A stretch of 64,000 bases of DNA. It comes from Cyanobium sp. CZS48M (GTDB lineage Bacteria > Cyanobacteriota > Cyanobacteriia > PCC-6307 > Cyanobiaceae). A program made the translations under genes and the position numbers. Shown here piece by piece: positions 7,093-15,344 of this stretch (within the stretch, counting starts at the first letter, position 1; each line of letters begins with the position of its first letter). The notes under the pieces were generated by a model. The model was given only the letters and a program-made list of their open reading frames with translations. It made no database searches and was not told the DNA's origin. The stretch is from contig JAUCZK010000008.1 of NCBI GenBank assembly GCA_030373145.1, forward strand, positions 27,651 to 91,650, read 5' to 3'.

Positions 7093-8576
7093 GCCCGCCG
7101 CGCTGGTTGTTCTGGCACCGCCGCGATCTGCGCCTGGCCGACAATCTGGGACTGGCCGCCGCTGCCCGCGCCACTGCTGCCGTCAGCGGCGTGTTCGTCT
7201 TTGATCCGGCTCTGCTGGACGCCCCCGATCTCTCCCCGGCCCGGCTCTGGTTCCTGAGCGAGAGCCTGCGGGAGCTGCAGGAGCGCTGGCGGCAGGCCGG
7301 CTCCCGGCTGTTGCTGCTGCGGGGTGATCCGGCCGTGGTGCTGCCGCAGCTGGCTCAGGCCAGCGGCGCTGAGGTGGTGGCCTGGAACCGCGATGTGGAG
7401 CCCTGTGGCCGTGCCCGTGATCGCCGGGTGGCTGAGGCCCTGCGCGCCGGCGGCTGCAAGCTTCTCGCCGACTGGGACCAGCTGCTGGTGCCCCCCGATG
7501 CCCTGGCCACCGGCGCCGGCGATCCCTACCGGGTCTATGGCCCCTACCTGCGCTCCTGGCGCCGGCGGATCGAGCTGGCCGGCGCTGAAGCCTGCGCGCC
7601 CGTGGCCGCACCGGCGGGTCTGATCGATCTCGACCCAGCCGCCCTTCCCGCCGAGGGCCGTCGGCTCTGGGATCAGCTGAGCTGGCTCAAGGCCGTGCCC
7701 TGCCCTGGCGATGGCCTTCCCGGTGCCGCCTTCACCGGCGCGGATCTCTGCCCCTGCCGTCCCGGTGAGGTCGCCGCCGCCGCCCAGCTGGCCGCCTTCG
7801 CCGATGGGCCCCTGCTGGGCTATGAACCGGGGCGAAATCTGCCGGCGGAGCCGGGCACCTCAGGCCTGAGCGCGGCGCTCTGCTTCGGCACGCTCAGCCC
7901 CCGCCAGGCCTGGGCCGCCGCCCAGGAGCAGCGCCCCCGGGCCCGCAGCGAGGAGGAGCACCAGGCGATCACGGTCTGGGAGCAGGAACTGGCCTGGCGC
8001 GAGTTCTATCAGCAGGCTCTGTTCCATTTCCCCGCTCTGGCGGATGGGCCCTATCGCCCCCAGTGGCGCCACTTCCCCTGGGAGAACGACGAGGGCCGCT
8101 TCGCCGCCTGGTGCGACGGCCTCACCGGCGTGCCGATCGTGGATGCCGCCATGCGCCAGCTGCAGGAGTCGGGCTGGATGCACAACCGCTGCCGCATGAT
8201 CGTGGCCTCTTTCCTGGTGAAGGATCTGATCGTGGACTGGCGCTGGGGTGAACGCCAGTTCATGCGCCTGTTGGTGGACGGTGATCTGGCGGCCAACAAC
8301 GGCGGCTGGCAGTGGAGTGCCAGCAGCGGCATGGACCCCAAGCCGCTGCGGATCTTCAACCCCTACACCCAGGCGGCCCGCTTCGATCCCGAGGCCACCT
8401 ACATCCGCCGCTGGTTGCCCGAACTCGCGCGGGTGGCCACAGCTGATTTGATCCGTGGCGAAATCGCCCCCCTGGAGCGCCGGGGGTACCCGGGCCCGAT
8501 CGTGAACCACAAGACGCAGCAGGCCCGCTTCAAGACCATCCACGCGGCCTCGGTGGCCTCCGCGCCGATGGCTTAA
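7089..8576 (+). CDS. phrA: Deoxyribodipyrimidine photolyase (class I CPD type)
   Basis: 495 residues, full length. The N-terminal antenna domain starts WLFWHRRDLRLADNLGL. The FAD-binding catalytic domain carries WEQELAWREFYQ, the conserved GWMHNRCRMIVASFLVKDL block, DGDLAANNGGWQW and SASSGMDPKPLRIFNP, characteristic of CPD photolyases. It repairs UV-induced pyrimidine dimers using blue light. The start overlaps the Nudix stop by four bases. This is a complete photolyase, which makes the two separate photolyase-domain genes at 11697-13048 additional rather than a broken copy. Confidence 0.93.
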   Translation: MSPPRWLFWHRRDLRLADNLGLAAAARATAAVSGVFVFDPALLDAPDLSPARLWFLSESLRELQERWRQAGSRLLLLRGDPAVVLPQLAQASGAEVVAWNRDVEPCGRARDRRVAEALRAGGCKLLADWDQLLVPPDALATGAGDPYRVYGPYLRSWRRRIELAGAEACAPVAAPAGLIDLDPAALPAEGRRLWDQLSWLKAVPCPGDGLPGAAFTGADLCPCRPGEVAAAAQLAAFADGPLLGYEPGRNLPAEPGTSGLSAALCFGTLSPRQAWAAAQEQRPRARSEEEHQAITVWEQELAWREFYQQALFHFPALADGPYRPQWRHFPWENDEGRFAAWCDGLTGVPIVDAAMRQLQESGWMHNRCRMIVASFLVKDLIVDWRWGERQFMRLLVDGDLAANNGGWQWSASSGMDPKPLRIFNPYTQAARFDPEATYIRRWLPELARVATADLIRGEIAPLERRGYPGPIVNHKTQQARFKTIHAASVASAPMA

Positions 8577-8586
8577 GGGTGGCGTC

Positions 8587-9792
8587 TCAGGAGGCCAGGC
8601 TGAGGGGTTGAGCCACCAGCTGGCGCAGCACGGCCGTCACGGTGGCCTGCTGGGCGGCGCTCAGTTCCGGGAAGATCGGCAGGCTCAGCACCTCGGCGGT
8701 GAGCCGCTCGGTGATCGGCAGGCTGCCGGGCCCGTAGCCCAGCTGGGCGTAGGCCGGCTGGCGGTGGATCGGAATCGGGTAATAGATGATCGTGTTGACG
8801 CCGGCTTCGGCCAGGGTCTGCTTCAGCCAGTCGCGGCAGCAGCTCTCCGGCAGGCCATAGGTGGCGCTGTCGCTGGAGGGCTGGCAACCGCCGCCGCAGC
8901 CCGCCTGGGCCGATGGGCAGCGGGGAATGCGCACCACGAACTGGTTCCAGCTGTGGCCGCCGGGGCCCGCCGCCGGCAGCACCAGCCCCTGCAGATCAGC
9001 CAGCTCGCTGCGGTAGGTGCTCGCCAGCTGCTGCCGCCGCTCCACCCAGCCGGGCAGGTGGGGCAGTTTCACGGAGAGCACCGCCGCCTGCATGGCGTCG
9101 AGGCGGCTGTTGTATCCCAGCGATGTGTGCAGGTAACGGCGCGGCATGCCGTGCACCGCCAGCTCACGGATGCGGGCGGCCAGCTGCGGATCCCGGCAGG
9201 TGACCGCACCGCCGTCGCCGGCAGCGCCGAGGTTCTTGGTGGGGAAGAAGCTGAAGCAGCCCGCATCGCCCCAGCCGCCCACCGGCCGGCCGGCCCAGCT
9301 GGCGCCGGTGGCCTGGGCGCAGTCCTCGATCACCAGCAGCTGGTGGGCGGCGGCGATCTGCCCCAGCCGCTCCATGTCCACCGGCCGTCCGAACAGGTGC
9401 ACCGGCATCACCGCCTTCGTGGCGGGGGTGAGTGCCGCCTCGATGCGCTCGAGATCGATCAGGTAGGTGGACTCCTCCACATCCACAAACACCGGCGTGG
9501 CGCCCACGGCGCTGATCGCTTCGGCGGTGGCGAAGAAGCTGAAGGAGCTGGTGATCACCTCATCGCCCTCGCCGATGCCCAGACCCCTCAGGGCCAGCAC
9601 CAGGGCGTCGGTGCCGCTGTTGCAGCCGATGGCGTGGGGAACGCCCACGGCCTCGGCGAACTGTTGCTCGAAGCGGGCAATCGTGGCGCCCCCGATGTAT
9701 TGCCCGCTGCGCAACACCTGCAGAACGGCGTCTTCGAGGGCCTCACCCAGTTGATGAAGCTGCTCGGTGAGATCGAAGGGGGGCACCTGCAT
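8587..9792 (-). CDS. DegT/DnrJ/EryC1/StrS family PLP-dependent aminotransferase
   Basis: About 401 residues. Conserved features are the N-terminal QYIGGATIARFEQQFAEAVG segment, GCNSGTDALVLALRGLGI, the DCAQATGASW block and the PLP-binding lysine in FFPTKNLGAAGDGGAV. A long C-terminal part includes a Cys-rich insertion (CPSAQAGCGGGCQ). The family makes amino-sugars for polysaccharides, lipopolysaccharide or natural products. ATG 9792 is chosen because AAGG lies 8 bases upstream; an in-frame TTG at 9816 lacks this. No other sugar-nucleotide gene lies adjacent, so the product is unknown. Confidence 0.9.
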   Translation of the reverse strand: MQVPPFDLTEQLHQLGEALEDAVLQVLRSGQYIGGATIARFEQQFAEAVGVPHAIGCNSGTDALVLALRGLGIGEGDEVITSSFSFFATAEAISAVGATPVFVDVEESTYLIDLERIEAALTPATKAVMPVHLFGRPVDMERLGQIAAAHQLLVIEDCAQATGASWAGRPVGGWGDAGCFSFFPTKNLGAAGDGGAVTCRDPQLAARIRELAVHGMPRRYLHTSLGYNSRLDAMQAAVLSVKLPHLPGWVERRQQLASTYRSELADLQGLVLPAAGPGGHSWNQFVVRIPRCPSAQAGCGGGCQPSSDSATYGLPESCCRDWLKQTLAEAGVNTIIYYPIPIHRQPAYAQLGYGPGSLPITERLTAEVLSLPIFPELSAAQQATVTAVLRQLVAQPLSLAS

Positions 9793-9819
9793 GGGAGCAA
9801 CCTTAAGCCCCTTCAAGGG

Positions 9820-10389
9820 TCAGGCCCAGGTCGGCTCCAGCCCCGGGTGCCACTTGATGTTGCAACCGATTGCAGGCTTTTGCTCCCGCTCCAGCGGCTG
9901 CCCCGCCAGCAGTGAATCAAGGGCCGATCTCAGGTCGGCGCCATCGGGCGGTTGGCTGTTGCCCGGGCGGCTGTCATCGAGCTGGCCGCGGTACACCAGC
10001 CGCTGGTTGGCATCGAACAGAAACAGATCCGGAGTGCAGGCCGCCTTGAACGCCTGGGCCGCGCTCTGCTCCGGATCCAGCAGGTAGGGGAAGTTCCAGC
10101 CGCAGCGGCGGCGCTGCTCCGCCAGCTGCTGCGGCCCGTCCTGGGGGTGGGTGATCAGGCTGTTGCTGGCGATCGCCAGGATCGTGATCCGGTCGCTGTA
10201 GTCGCGATCGATCCGGCTCAGCTCCGCCTCGATGTGTTTCACAAAGGGGCAGTGGGCGCAGAGGAACAGCACCAGCAGGGGCCGCGGCGGCAGTCCGCTG
10301 CTGCTCACCAGCTCCCCATCGGTGCTCTCCAGCGCGAAACCGGGCAAAGGATGCTCCAGCGGCAGCATCGTCGAGGGAGTCAGGGCCAT
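9820..10389 (-). CDS. Thioredoxin-fold redoxin family protein
   Basis: 189 residues starting MALTPSTMLP. The fold is peroxiredoxin/thioredoxin-like: PLEHPLPGFALESTDG, then the active-site CxxC in LFLCAHCPFVKHIEAEL, later ITILAIASNS, and a cis-Pro-type CTPDLFLFDANQRLVYRGQLDDS. It is the thioredoxin-family type often annotated AhpC/TSA-like, with a cytoplasmic N-terminus and no signal peptide. An upstream in-frame extension to 10761 is rejected because it is antisense to the divergent gene. It ends 27 bases before the aminotransferase start. Confidence 0.85.
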   Translation of the reverse strand: MALTPSTMLPLEHPLPGFALESTDGELVSSSGLPPRPLLVLFLCAHCPFVKHIEAELSRIDRDYSDRITILAIASNSLITHPQDGPQQLAEQRRRCGWNFPYLLDPEQSAAQAFKAACTPDLFLFDANQRLVYRGQLDDSRPGNSQPPDGADLRSALDSLLAGQPLEREQKPAIGCNIKWHPGLEPTWA

Positions 10390-10419
10390 GGATCGACCGT
10401 TGCTGCGCTGAACACTGAA

Positions 10420-11007
10420 GTGATTGTGGCGTCCACGGCCGCGGTGGGACCGGGGCAGGATCCCCCCACCCGCATCCAGCCCTTGGCCCGGCCCCCCCAC
10501 CGTCTGGCATCCCTCCTGCTGGCGCTGGCTGCCCTGGCGACGTTGACTGCCGTGGCCGCCTGCGTGCCCGCTGCCCGCCGCCCCACCTGGCGCCTCTTTC
10601 CCCTGCAGCGGCAGCAGCCCCACGACGGCCTGGCGGTGGTCAACCAGCCCGATGGCTATGGGCTGCACATCTGGCTCGAAACCGACACCCGCCGTCAGGG
10701 TGTCTGCCAGCCCCGCTGGCTGCCGGATGCGGCGCGACTGTTCAACGGCAACGGCAGTCACCCGTTCAGCTCCGGCCTGGCCAGCCGCGAGGAGTTCTTC
10801 GCCGCCGTGGCCCGCCGTGACGTGCGCAGCGCCTTGCGCAGGGAACTGGAAGCCCTCTGCCTCAGCCGCGCTCCGCGCAGCAGCTGGGAGTGGATCGAGC
10901 CACCCCGCAATCCATCCCAGGTGAAGGTGGAGAAACTGCCGATGCTCGAAGAGAAGGATCTGCTCACCGATCCCGAAACGATCCGTGAGCAGGAGGACCA
11001 GCCCTAG
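10420..11007 (+). CDS. Putative lipoprotein / exported protein, unknown function
   Basis: About 195 residues. Near the N-terminus a basic stretch is followed by RLASLLLALAALATLTAVAAC, a hydrophobic segment ending in a lipobox-like VAAC, so it may be a lipoprotein. The mature part has no recognised domain; WRLFPLQRQQPHDGLAVV and an acidic C-terminus (LTDPETIREQEDQ) stand out. No ATG is available: GTG codons at 10420, 10426 and 10444 are possible starts. It diverges from the redoxin gene with only 30 bases between them. Confidence 0.6.
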   Translation: MIVASTAAVGPGQDPPTRIQPLARPPHRLASLLLALAALATLTAVAACVPAARRPTWRLFPLQRQQPHDGLAVVNQPDGYGLHIWLETDTRRQGVCQPRWLPDAARLFNGNGSHPFSSGLASREEFFAAVARRDVRSALRRELEALCLSRAPRSSWEWIEPPRNPSQVKVEKLPMLEEKDLLTDPETIREQEDQP

Positions 11008-11013
11008 GGAGGT

Positions 11014-11700
11014 TCAGAGCAGGGCCAGGCTGCCGGCGTAGCCCTCCGGCAGGTGCAGATCGTGCAACTCCAGGCCTGGTGGTGGTGGGGCGCCGGCTGC
11101 GGCCAGGCCGAGTCCCGTCGCTTTCAGGCCCGCCTCCAGGCGGCACCAGTGCTGCAGGAAGCCGCCGAGCTGCTGCTCCGCCGGCAGCGCCTCGAGGGCC
11201 TCAAGGCAGCCGCTTGGCAGGTGGCGCCTGGCGATCGGCCGCCAGTTCAGCCCCGGCCGCTGCCGCTCCACATCCACCCCTACCAGCCGCTCGGGGTGGA
11301 GGGCCAGCAGCACCAGCTCGCCCGAATGGGCCAGGTTGAACTGCAATGTGCTCTGGCCTCTCAGCCCCTCCAGGGCCGGCTTGCCCTGGGGCCCGAGGCG
11401 GAAGCCCAGGGCGGCGGGCTCCAGCCCCAGCGCCAGCCCCAGCTGCTGCCGCAGCAGGCCCCGGCCCAGCAGAAAACGGTCCTGGTCGTCGCGCTGACGC
11501 AGGCGTTGCAGCTGCTGATGCTCGTCGCCCGAGAGCAGCGCCAATAACTCCTGTCGCCGCTGGGGGGTGAGCCAGCCCCGCCCCGCCAGCCAGACCGTGG
11601 CCGGCAGCCCGGGGTGGTCCAGCCGGCGTGGCGAGGCCTGGGCGGGGTCGCCGGGGGCGGTGGGGTCGCGGAGGGCGGTGGGTTGGCTGGGATTGATCAC
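11014..11700 (-). CDS. 4'-phosphopantetheinyl transferase (Sfp/HetI-type)
   Basis: 228 residues from a GTG. The Sfp-type motifs are visible: NLAHSGELVLLAL, the Mg-binding GVDVERQRP, and WCRLEAGLKATGLG, equivalent to the usual W-x-x-KEA-x-x-K motif but with Leu for the first Lys. Such enzymes transfer phosphopantetheine from CoA to acyl or peptidyl carrier proteins. The start GTG overlaps the stop of the photolyase N-domain-like gene (GTGA at 11700-11697), so translation is probably coupled. No carrier-protein gene is in the window, so its target is likely the fatty-acid ACP or an elsewhere-encoded synthase. Confidence 0.87.
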   Translation of the reverse strand: MINPSQPTALRDPTAPGDPAQASPRRLDHPGLPATVWLAGRGWLTPQRRQELLALLSGDEHQQLQRLRQRDDQDRFLLGRGLLRQQLGLALGLEPAALGFRLGPQGKPALEGLRGQSTLQFNLAHSGELVLLALHPERLVGVDVERQRPGLNWRPIARRHLPSGCLEALEALPAEQQLGGFLQHWCRLEAGLKATGLGLAAAGAPPPPGLELHDLHLPEGYAGSLALL

Positions 11701-12146
11701 GAGAACGTGTCTGTCCCGGCGCGATCCGGCCGCAACCTGGGCCCGGCCAGCTTCCAGTAGCGGCTGAAGCGACGCAGATCCACCGGTTGCGGCAGCACCA
11801 CGAAGGGTTCGGGCTCCAGCACCTGCAGGGGCAGGGCGGCGGCCACGCCGGCGGCGATCTCTCCCAGCTGCGGGTCCACCCAGGCGCTGGTCACCACCCC
11901 ATCGGCCCGGTGACGGGCGGCGAAGGCCAGCACCTCCTCGGCCCCATCGCCCTGGCGGATCGTGACCGGCAGCTCCAGCAGGCACTCGTAGAGGAAGACG
12001 ATCCGCTGGAGACTGATCGGCCCGGCGTCGCCCGCCAGCAGCCCCGGCTCGAAGACGAACAGGGCCGGCCGTCCCGGATGGGCCTGCAGGGCGGGATTGG
12101 CCGGGCCCAGGGCCTCGGCGTGGATCCAGAGCACCGGGCGCTCCAT
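11697..12146 (-). CDS. Stand-alone photolyase/cryptochrome N-terminal-like domain
   Basis: 149 residues starting MERPVLWIHAEALGPANPAL. The layout resembles the Rossmann-like antenna domain of photolyases: VLWIH at the first strand, PALFVFEPGLL, RIVFLYECLLELP (matching the second helix of photolyases) and VTIRQGDGAEEVLAFAARH then DGVVTSAWVDP. The C-terminus is RRFSRYWKLAGPRLRP. It lacks the FAD domain, which is encoded by the gene immediately before it (12149-13048; 2 bases between). It is coupled by GTGA overlap to the phosphopantetheinyl transferase. Assignment rests on pattern and context. Confidence 0.7.
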   Translation of the reverse strand: MERPVLWIHAEALGPANPALQAHPGRPALFVFEPGLLAGDAGPISLQRIVFLYECLLELPVTIRQGDGAEEVLAFAARHRADGVVTSAWVDPQLGEIAAGVAAALPLQVLEPEPFVVLPQPVDLRRFSRYWKLAGPRLRPDRAGTDTFS

Positions 12147-12148
12147 GC

Positions 12149-13048
12149 TCAGTTCGCCTCGCCCTGGGGCGTGGGGAACAACTGGGCCTGCAGGGCCTCG
12201 TAGCTGGCCTCGAAGGGACAGGCCGCCGCGGCCGGACAGCCCGGGCAATGGCGCCCCGCGCCGAAGCGCTCCAGGTTGGCGCGGTTGAAGACGTAGGGCT
12301 TGGCGCTGAAGCTGCTGGCCACCCACTGCCAGCTGAGGTTGTTGCTGGCGGGATCGCCATCGAGCAGGTGGCGCAGGAACCAGCGGGCCCCCGCCTGCCA
12401 GCGCACCCGGCGCCAGTGCACCACGTAGGCGGCCAGCCACATCCGGGCGTGGTTGTGCAGCCAGCCGCGCTCGACCAGCTCGCGTGCGAAGGCATCGATG
12501 CAGGCCAGGCCCGTGCGGCCCTCGTCGATGTCGCCGGGCAACCCGGGCGCATAGGCCGCCTCGGGGTGGCCGGTCTTGAGTGGCTCCAGGTTCTCCCAGA
12601 GGCCATCGCCCAGCCGGAGCCAGAGCCGCTGCCAGTAGTCGCGCCAGGCCAGCTCCTGCAGCAGCTTCTCGCTCACGGGCTCCGGCCCTGCGGTCATGCG
12701 TTGCTGCACCAGATCACGCACCTGCGCCAGGCTCACCACCCCATGGCGGATGTAGGGGGAGAGGCCGCTCACGGCACCATCGAGGTGGTTGCGGCTGGCG
12801 GCGTAGCGCACCGGATCGAGGGCCTCCAGGGCTGCCAGAGCCGGCTTCGAGCCCCCCCGGATCGGGCTGGCGCCACCGCTGGCCTCGGGGAACCGAGCCG
12901 CCAGCTCCTGCACCAGGGCCTCGCGGCCTGGGAACCGGCGCGGCAGATCGCCGCTGTCTGCGGGCCAGCCCAGGGGCACGCCGGCGAGGCCCGCGGCGCT
13001 GGGCTGATCGGGGGCCGTCGGATCTGGCAGGGGAGCGGGTGCTGTCAT
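12149..13048 (-). CDS. Stand-alone photolyase/cryptochrome FAD-binding domain protein
   Basis: 299 residues corresponding only to the helical FAD domain: FPGREALVQELAARF, NHLDGAVSGLSPYIRHGVVS, LLQELAWRDYWQRLW, GWLHNHARMWLAAYVV, and DGDPASNNLSWQWVASSFSAKPY. The N-terminal antenna domain is absent and is encoded separately by the next gene downstream, so the order of domains is reversed relative to ordinary photolyases. Near the C-terminus HCPGCPAAAACPF has three close cysteines, possibly a metal or Fe-S site. Whether it repairs DNA or acts as a blue-light sensor is unknown. Confidence 0.85.
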   Translation of the reverse strand: MTAPAPLPDPTAPDQPSAAGLAGVPLGWPADSGDLPRRFPGREALVQELAARFPEASGGASPIRGGSKPALAALEALDPVRYAASRNHLDGAVSGLSPYIRHGVVSLAQVRDLVQQRMTAGPEPVSEKLLQELAWRDYWQRLWLRLGDGLWENLEPLKTGHPEAAYAPGLPGDIDEGRTGLACIDAFARELVERGWLHNHARMWLAAYVVHWRRVRWQAGARWFLRHLLDGDPASNNLSWQWVASSFSAKPYVFNRANLERFGAGRHCPGCPAAAACPFEASYEALQAQLFPTPQGEAN

Positions 13049-13140
13049 CGGCTGATGCGGGATGGGCTGGCTCGGGGCTGCCGGAAGCGGTGGAGGAGAA
13101 TCCCCCCACTGTCCCCTGGCCGGTCCTCGGCATCTCCCCC
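13049..13140. promoter_or_regulatory. Divergent promoter region between FAD-domain gene and fabI
   Basis: 92 bases separating two divergently read genes, so both promoters must be here or overlap the coding starts. No clear -35/-10 pair was found by eye. Confidence 0.35.
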
Positions 13141-13923
13141 ATGCTCCTCGATCTGCGCGGCAAGAAGGCCCTTGTCACGGGCATCGCCAACAACCGCTCG
13201 ATCGCCTGGGGCATCGCCCAGCAGCTGGTGGCTGCCGGCTGCGAGCTGGGGGTCACCTACCTGCCGGATGAGAAGGGCCGCTTTGAGGGCAAGGTGCGCG
13301 AGCTCACGGCGCCGCTGAACCCCAGCCTGTTCGAGCCGCTGAACGTGCAGGACCCGGCCCAGATCGAGGCGGTGTTCGAGCAGGTGAAGCAGCAGTGGGG
13401 CTCGATTGATGTGCTCGTGCACTGCCTGGCCTTTGCCGGCAAGGAGGAGCTGATCGGCAACTACTCCGACATCAGCCCCGAGGGCTTCGCCCGCGCCCTG
13501 GAGGTGAGCGCCTATTCCCTGGCGCCCCTCTGCCGCCACGCCAAGCCCCTGTTCAGTGAGGGGGCCAGCGTGATCACCCTCAGCTACCTGGGCGCCGAGC
13601 GGGCGATCCCCAACTACAACGTGATGGGCGTGGCCAAGGCGGCCCTGGAGGCCTCGGTGCGCTATCTGGCGGCCGAGCTGGGCCCCGAGAAGCAGGTGCG
13701 TGTCAATGCCATCAGCGCCGGCCCGATCCGCACCCTGGCCAGCTCCGCCATCGGCGGCATCCTCGACATGATCCACAACGTCGAGGAGAAGGCGCCGCTC
13801 AAGCGCACCGTGACCCAGGACGAAGTGGGCACCACCGCCGCCTTCCTGGCCAGCCCCCTGGCCTCCGGCATCACTGGCCAGGTGATCTACGTGGATGCCG
13901 GCTATTGCATCACGGGGATGTGA
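13141..13923 (+). CDS. fabI: Enoyl-[acyl-carrier-protein] reductase (NADH)
   Basis: 260 residues, standard FabI length. FabI reduces trans-2-enoyl-ACP in the last step of each fatty-acid elongation cycle. The cofactor-binding GIANNRSIAWGIAQQL appears at residues ~14-29, HCLAFAGKEEL in the middle, and the catalytic Tyr-x6-Lys in YNVMGVAKAALE. The C-terminus [19 protein letters not shown] is diagnostic. It overlaps the 3' end of the convergent carbonic anhydrase gene by 14 bases. Confidence 0.96.
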   Translation: MLLDLRGKKALVTGIANNRSIAWGIAQQLVAAGCELGVTYLPDEKGRFEGKVRELTAPLNPSLFEPLNVQDPAQIEAVFEQVKQQWGSIDVLVHCLAFAGKEELIGNYSDISPEGFARALEVSAYSLAPLCRHAKPLFSEGASVITLSYLGAERAIPNYNVMGVAKAALEASVRYLAAELGPEKQVRVNAISAGPIRTLASSAIGGILDMIHNVEEKAPLKRTVTQDEVGTTAAFLASPLASGITGQVIYVDAGYCITGM

Positions 13924-14530
13924 GCAGCGTCTCCGAGCGCATCGGCATCACCGAACCCATCCAGTCGATGGTGGTGGTGTGCAGGTTGTAGAAGGCGGCC
14001 TCCACCTGCAGGCGGCCGCCGCGCATCAGGTCGGTGAGCAGCACGCTGGAATCGACCAGGTTGCGGGCGGCGTTGAGGGTGTGGTGGCGGGAGGCCTGGT
14101 CCAGATCGTGGTGGCCGCCGAGGTTGATCAGCTCCATGCGCAACTGCCCCACCAGCTGGGCCAGGCTCGGGGTGAGGGTGAGCGCCGGATTCAGGGCCGC
14201 CTCCACGGCGCCGCAGCGTTCATGGCCCAGCACCACGATCACGGGCACGCCCAGGTGGGCCACGGCGTACTCCAGCGAGGCGATCGCCGCGGTGGTGGAG
14301 AGGGTGCCGGCGTTGCGCACCACGAACAGGTCGCCGAAGCCCGTGTCGAAGAGCAGCTCCACCGGCACCCGCGAGTCGGCGCAGCCCAGCACCGCCGCGG
14401 TGGGGTGCTGGCCGTATTCCACCTCGAGCATGCGCTCGCGGCTGCTGTGGGGATGGAGCGATTCTCCCTCCAGGAAGCGCTGGTGGCCCGCTCGCAGCTC
14501 GGCGAGCACCGCCTGGGGACAGTTGTTCAA
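13910..14530 (-). CDS. Beta-class carbonic anhydrase
   Basis: Zinc ligands are visible in GCADSRVP (Cys, Asp-Arg dyad) and [11 protein letters not shown] (His, Cys), with FVVRNAGTL between them, as in beta carbonic anhydrases that interconvert CO2 and bicarbonate. TTG 14530 is used as start, giving 206 residues beginning at [22 protein letters not shown] at 14599 would add 23 Arg/Ser/Gln-rich residues with no family character and would sit on the likely hisB promoter. No carboxysome genes are nearby and no targeting peptide is evident, so its cellular role is open. Confidence 0.85.
   Translation of the reverse strand: MNNCPQAVLAELRAGHQRFLEGESLHPHSSRERMLEVEYGQHPTAAVLGCADSRVPVELLFDTGFGDLFVVRNAGTLSTTAAIASLEYAVAHLGVPVIVVLGHERCGAVEAALNPALTLTPSLAQLVGQLRMELINLGGHHDLDQASRHHTLNAARNLVDSSVLLTDLMRGGRLQVEAAFYNLHTTTIDWMGSVMPMRSETLLTSP
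14279..14288. repeat. HIP1-type palindrome (GGCGATCGCC)
   Basis: Highly iterated palindrome typical of cyanobacterial genomes. Other copies of the GCGATCGC core seen by eye are at 4147-4154, 6337-6344, 10169-10176, 24450-24457 and 50634-50641. They lie inside genes and support a cyanobacterial origin. Confidence 0.7.
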
Positions 14531-14591
14531 GCAGCGGCCGGATCGGTACTGGCGATTGTGGACCGATTCCGGTCTTTGGCTTCGGCATGAT

Positions 14592-14600
14592 TGGTACACT
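14592..14600 (+). promoter_or_regulatory. Candidate extended -10 promoter of hisB
   Basis: TGG followed by TACACT (14595-14600) fits an extended -10 element. A start of transcription near 14607 would favour translation from GTG 14617 over ATG 14587. The -35 region is weak. Confidence 0.4.
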
Positions 14601-14616
14601 CCCGCCCCATTGCCCT

Positions 14617-15264
14617 GTGTCCTCCCTTCCGGCCCTCGATCACGGCAGCCCCGGCGGCCGCAGCGGCACTGTCCACCGCGCCACCGGTGAAACCGATGTG
14701 CGCGTGCGCCTGGGCCTCGATGGCCGCGGCCGCTGCCGGGTGAACACCGGTGTGCCCTTCCTCGATCACATGCTCCACCAGCTCGCCAGCCACGGCCTGC
14801 TCGACCTGGAGATCAGCGCCGAGGGTGATACCCACATCGACGACCACCACACCAACGAGGACGTGGGCATCGCCGTGGGTCAGGCCCTGGCCCAGGCCCT
14901 GGGCAGCCGCAAGGGCATCCAGCGCTTCGGCCATTTCACCGCGCCCCTGGATGAGGCGCTGGTGCAGGTGGTGCTGGATTGTTCCGGCCGCCCCCACCTC
15001 AGCTATGGCCTGGTGATCCCGGGCCAGCGCATCGGCACTTACGACACCGAACTGGTGCGCGAGTTCTTCGTGGCGGTGGTCAACAACTCCGGGCTCACCC
15101 TGCACATCCGCCAGCTCGACGGCCTCAATTCGCACCACATCGTTGAGGCCTGCTTCAAGGCCTTTGGCCGGGCCCTGCGCCAGGCGGTGGAGCTGGATCC
15201 GCGCCGCTCCGGTGAGGTGCCCAGCAGCAAGGGTGTGCTCGAGCGGGCGGGCGCCCTGGGCTGA
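14617..15264 (+). CDS. hisB: Imidazoleglycerol-phosphate dehydratase
   Basis: Catalyses dehydration of imidazole glycerol phosphate in histidine synthesis. It is the monofunctional form, ~215 residues, with no phosphatase domain. The two metal-binding motifs are present: [14 protein letters not shown] and [18 protein letters not shown], plus [16 protein letters not shown] near the N-terminus. Start choice is between ATG 14587 and GTG 14617; the latter leaves room for the TACACT element and gives a typical N-terminus. Confidence 0.95.
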   Translation: MSSLPALDHGSPGGRSGTVHRATGETDVRVRLGLDGRGRCRVNTGVPFLDHMLHQLASHGLLDLEISAEGDTHIDDHHTNEDVGIAVGQALAQALGSRKGIQRFGHFTAPLDEALVQVVLDCSGRPHLSYGLVIPGQRIGTYDTELVREFFVAVVNNSGLTLHIRQLDGLNSHHIVEACFKAFGRALRQAVELDPRRSGEVPSSKGVLERAGALG

Positions 15265-15292
15265 GCCCACGGTCTGCGCAACCGCCCGATCG

Positions 15293-15320
15293 CATCGTCA
15301 CACTCCGTTACGTGATGATG
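15293..15320 (+). promoter_or_regulatory. Inverted repeat upstream of carotenoid oxygenase gene
   Basis: CATCGTCAC (15293-15301) pairs with GTGATGATG (15312-15320) as a 9-bp stem with one G-T pair and a 10-base loop. It lies 24 bases before the ATG of the carotenoid oxygenase gene and 28 bases after hisB. It could be an operator for a dimeric regulator, a leader hairpin, or a terminator for hisB without a T-run. Confidence 0.4.
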
Positions 15321-15344
15321 GGTGACTACTAGCGAGAAAGAGCG

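Noticed and set aside
7089..8576. Possibility that the full photolyase is a cryptochrome-DASH
   Set aside because: The GMDPKPLRIFNP block and overall layout fit CPD photolyases better; no DASH-type extension is present.
10390..10761. Upstream extension of the redoxin gene
   Set aside because: Antisense to the lipoprotein-like gene and without family residues; MALTPSTMLP at 10389 is a typical start.
12147..12606. Extended frame upstream of the phosphopantetheinyl transferase and N-domain genes
   Set aside because: These codons are other-frame readings of the FAD-domain gene with Arg/Pro-rich composition.
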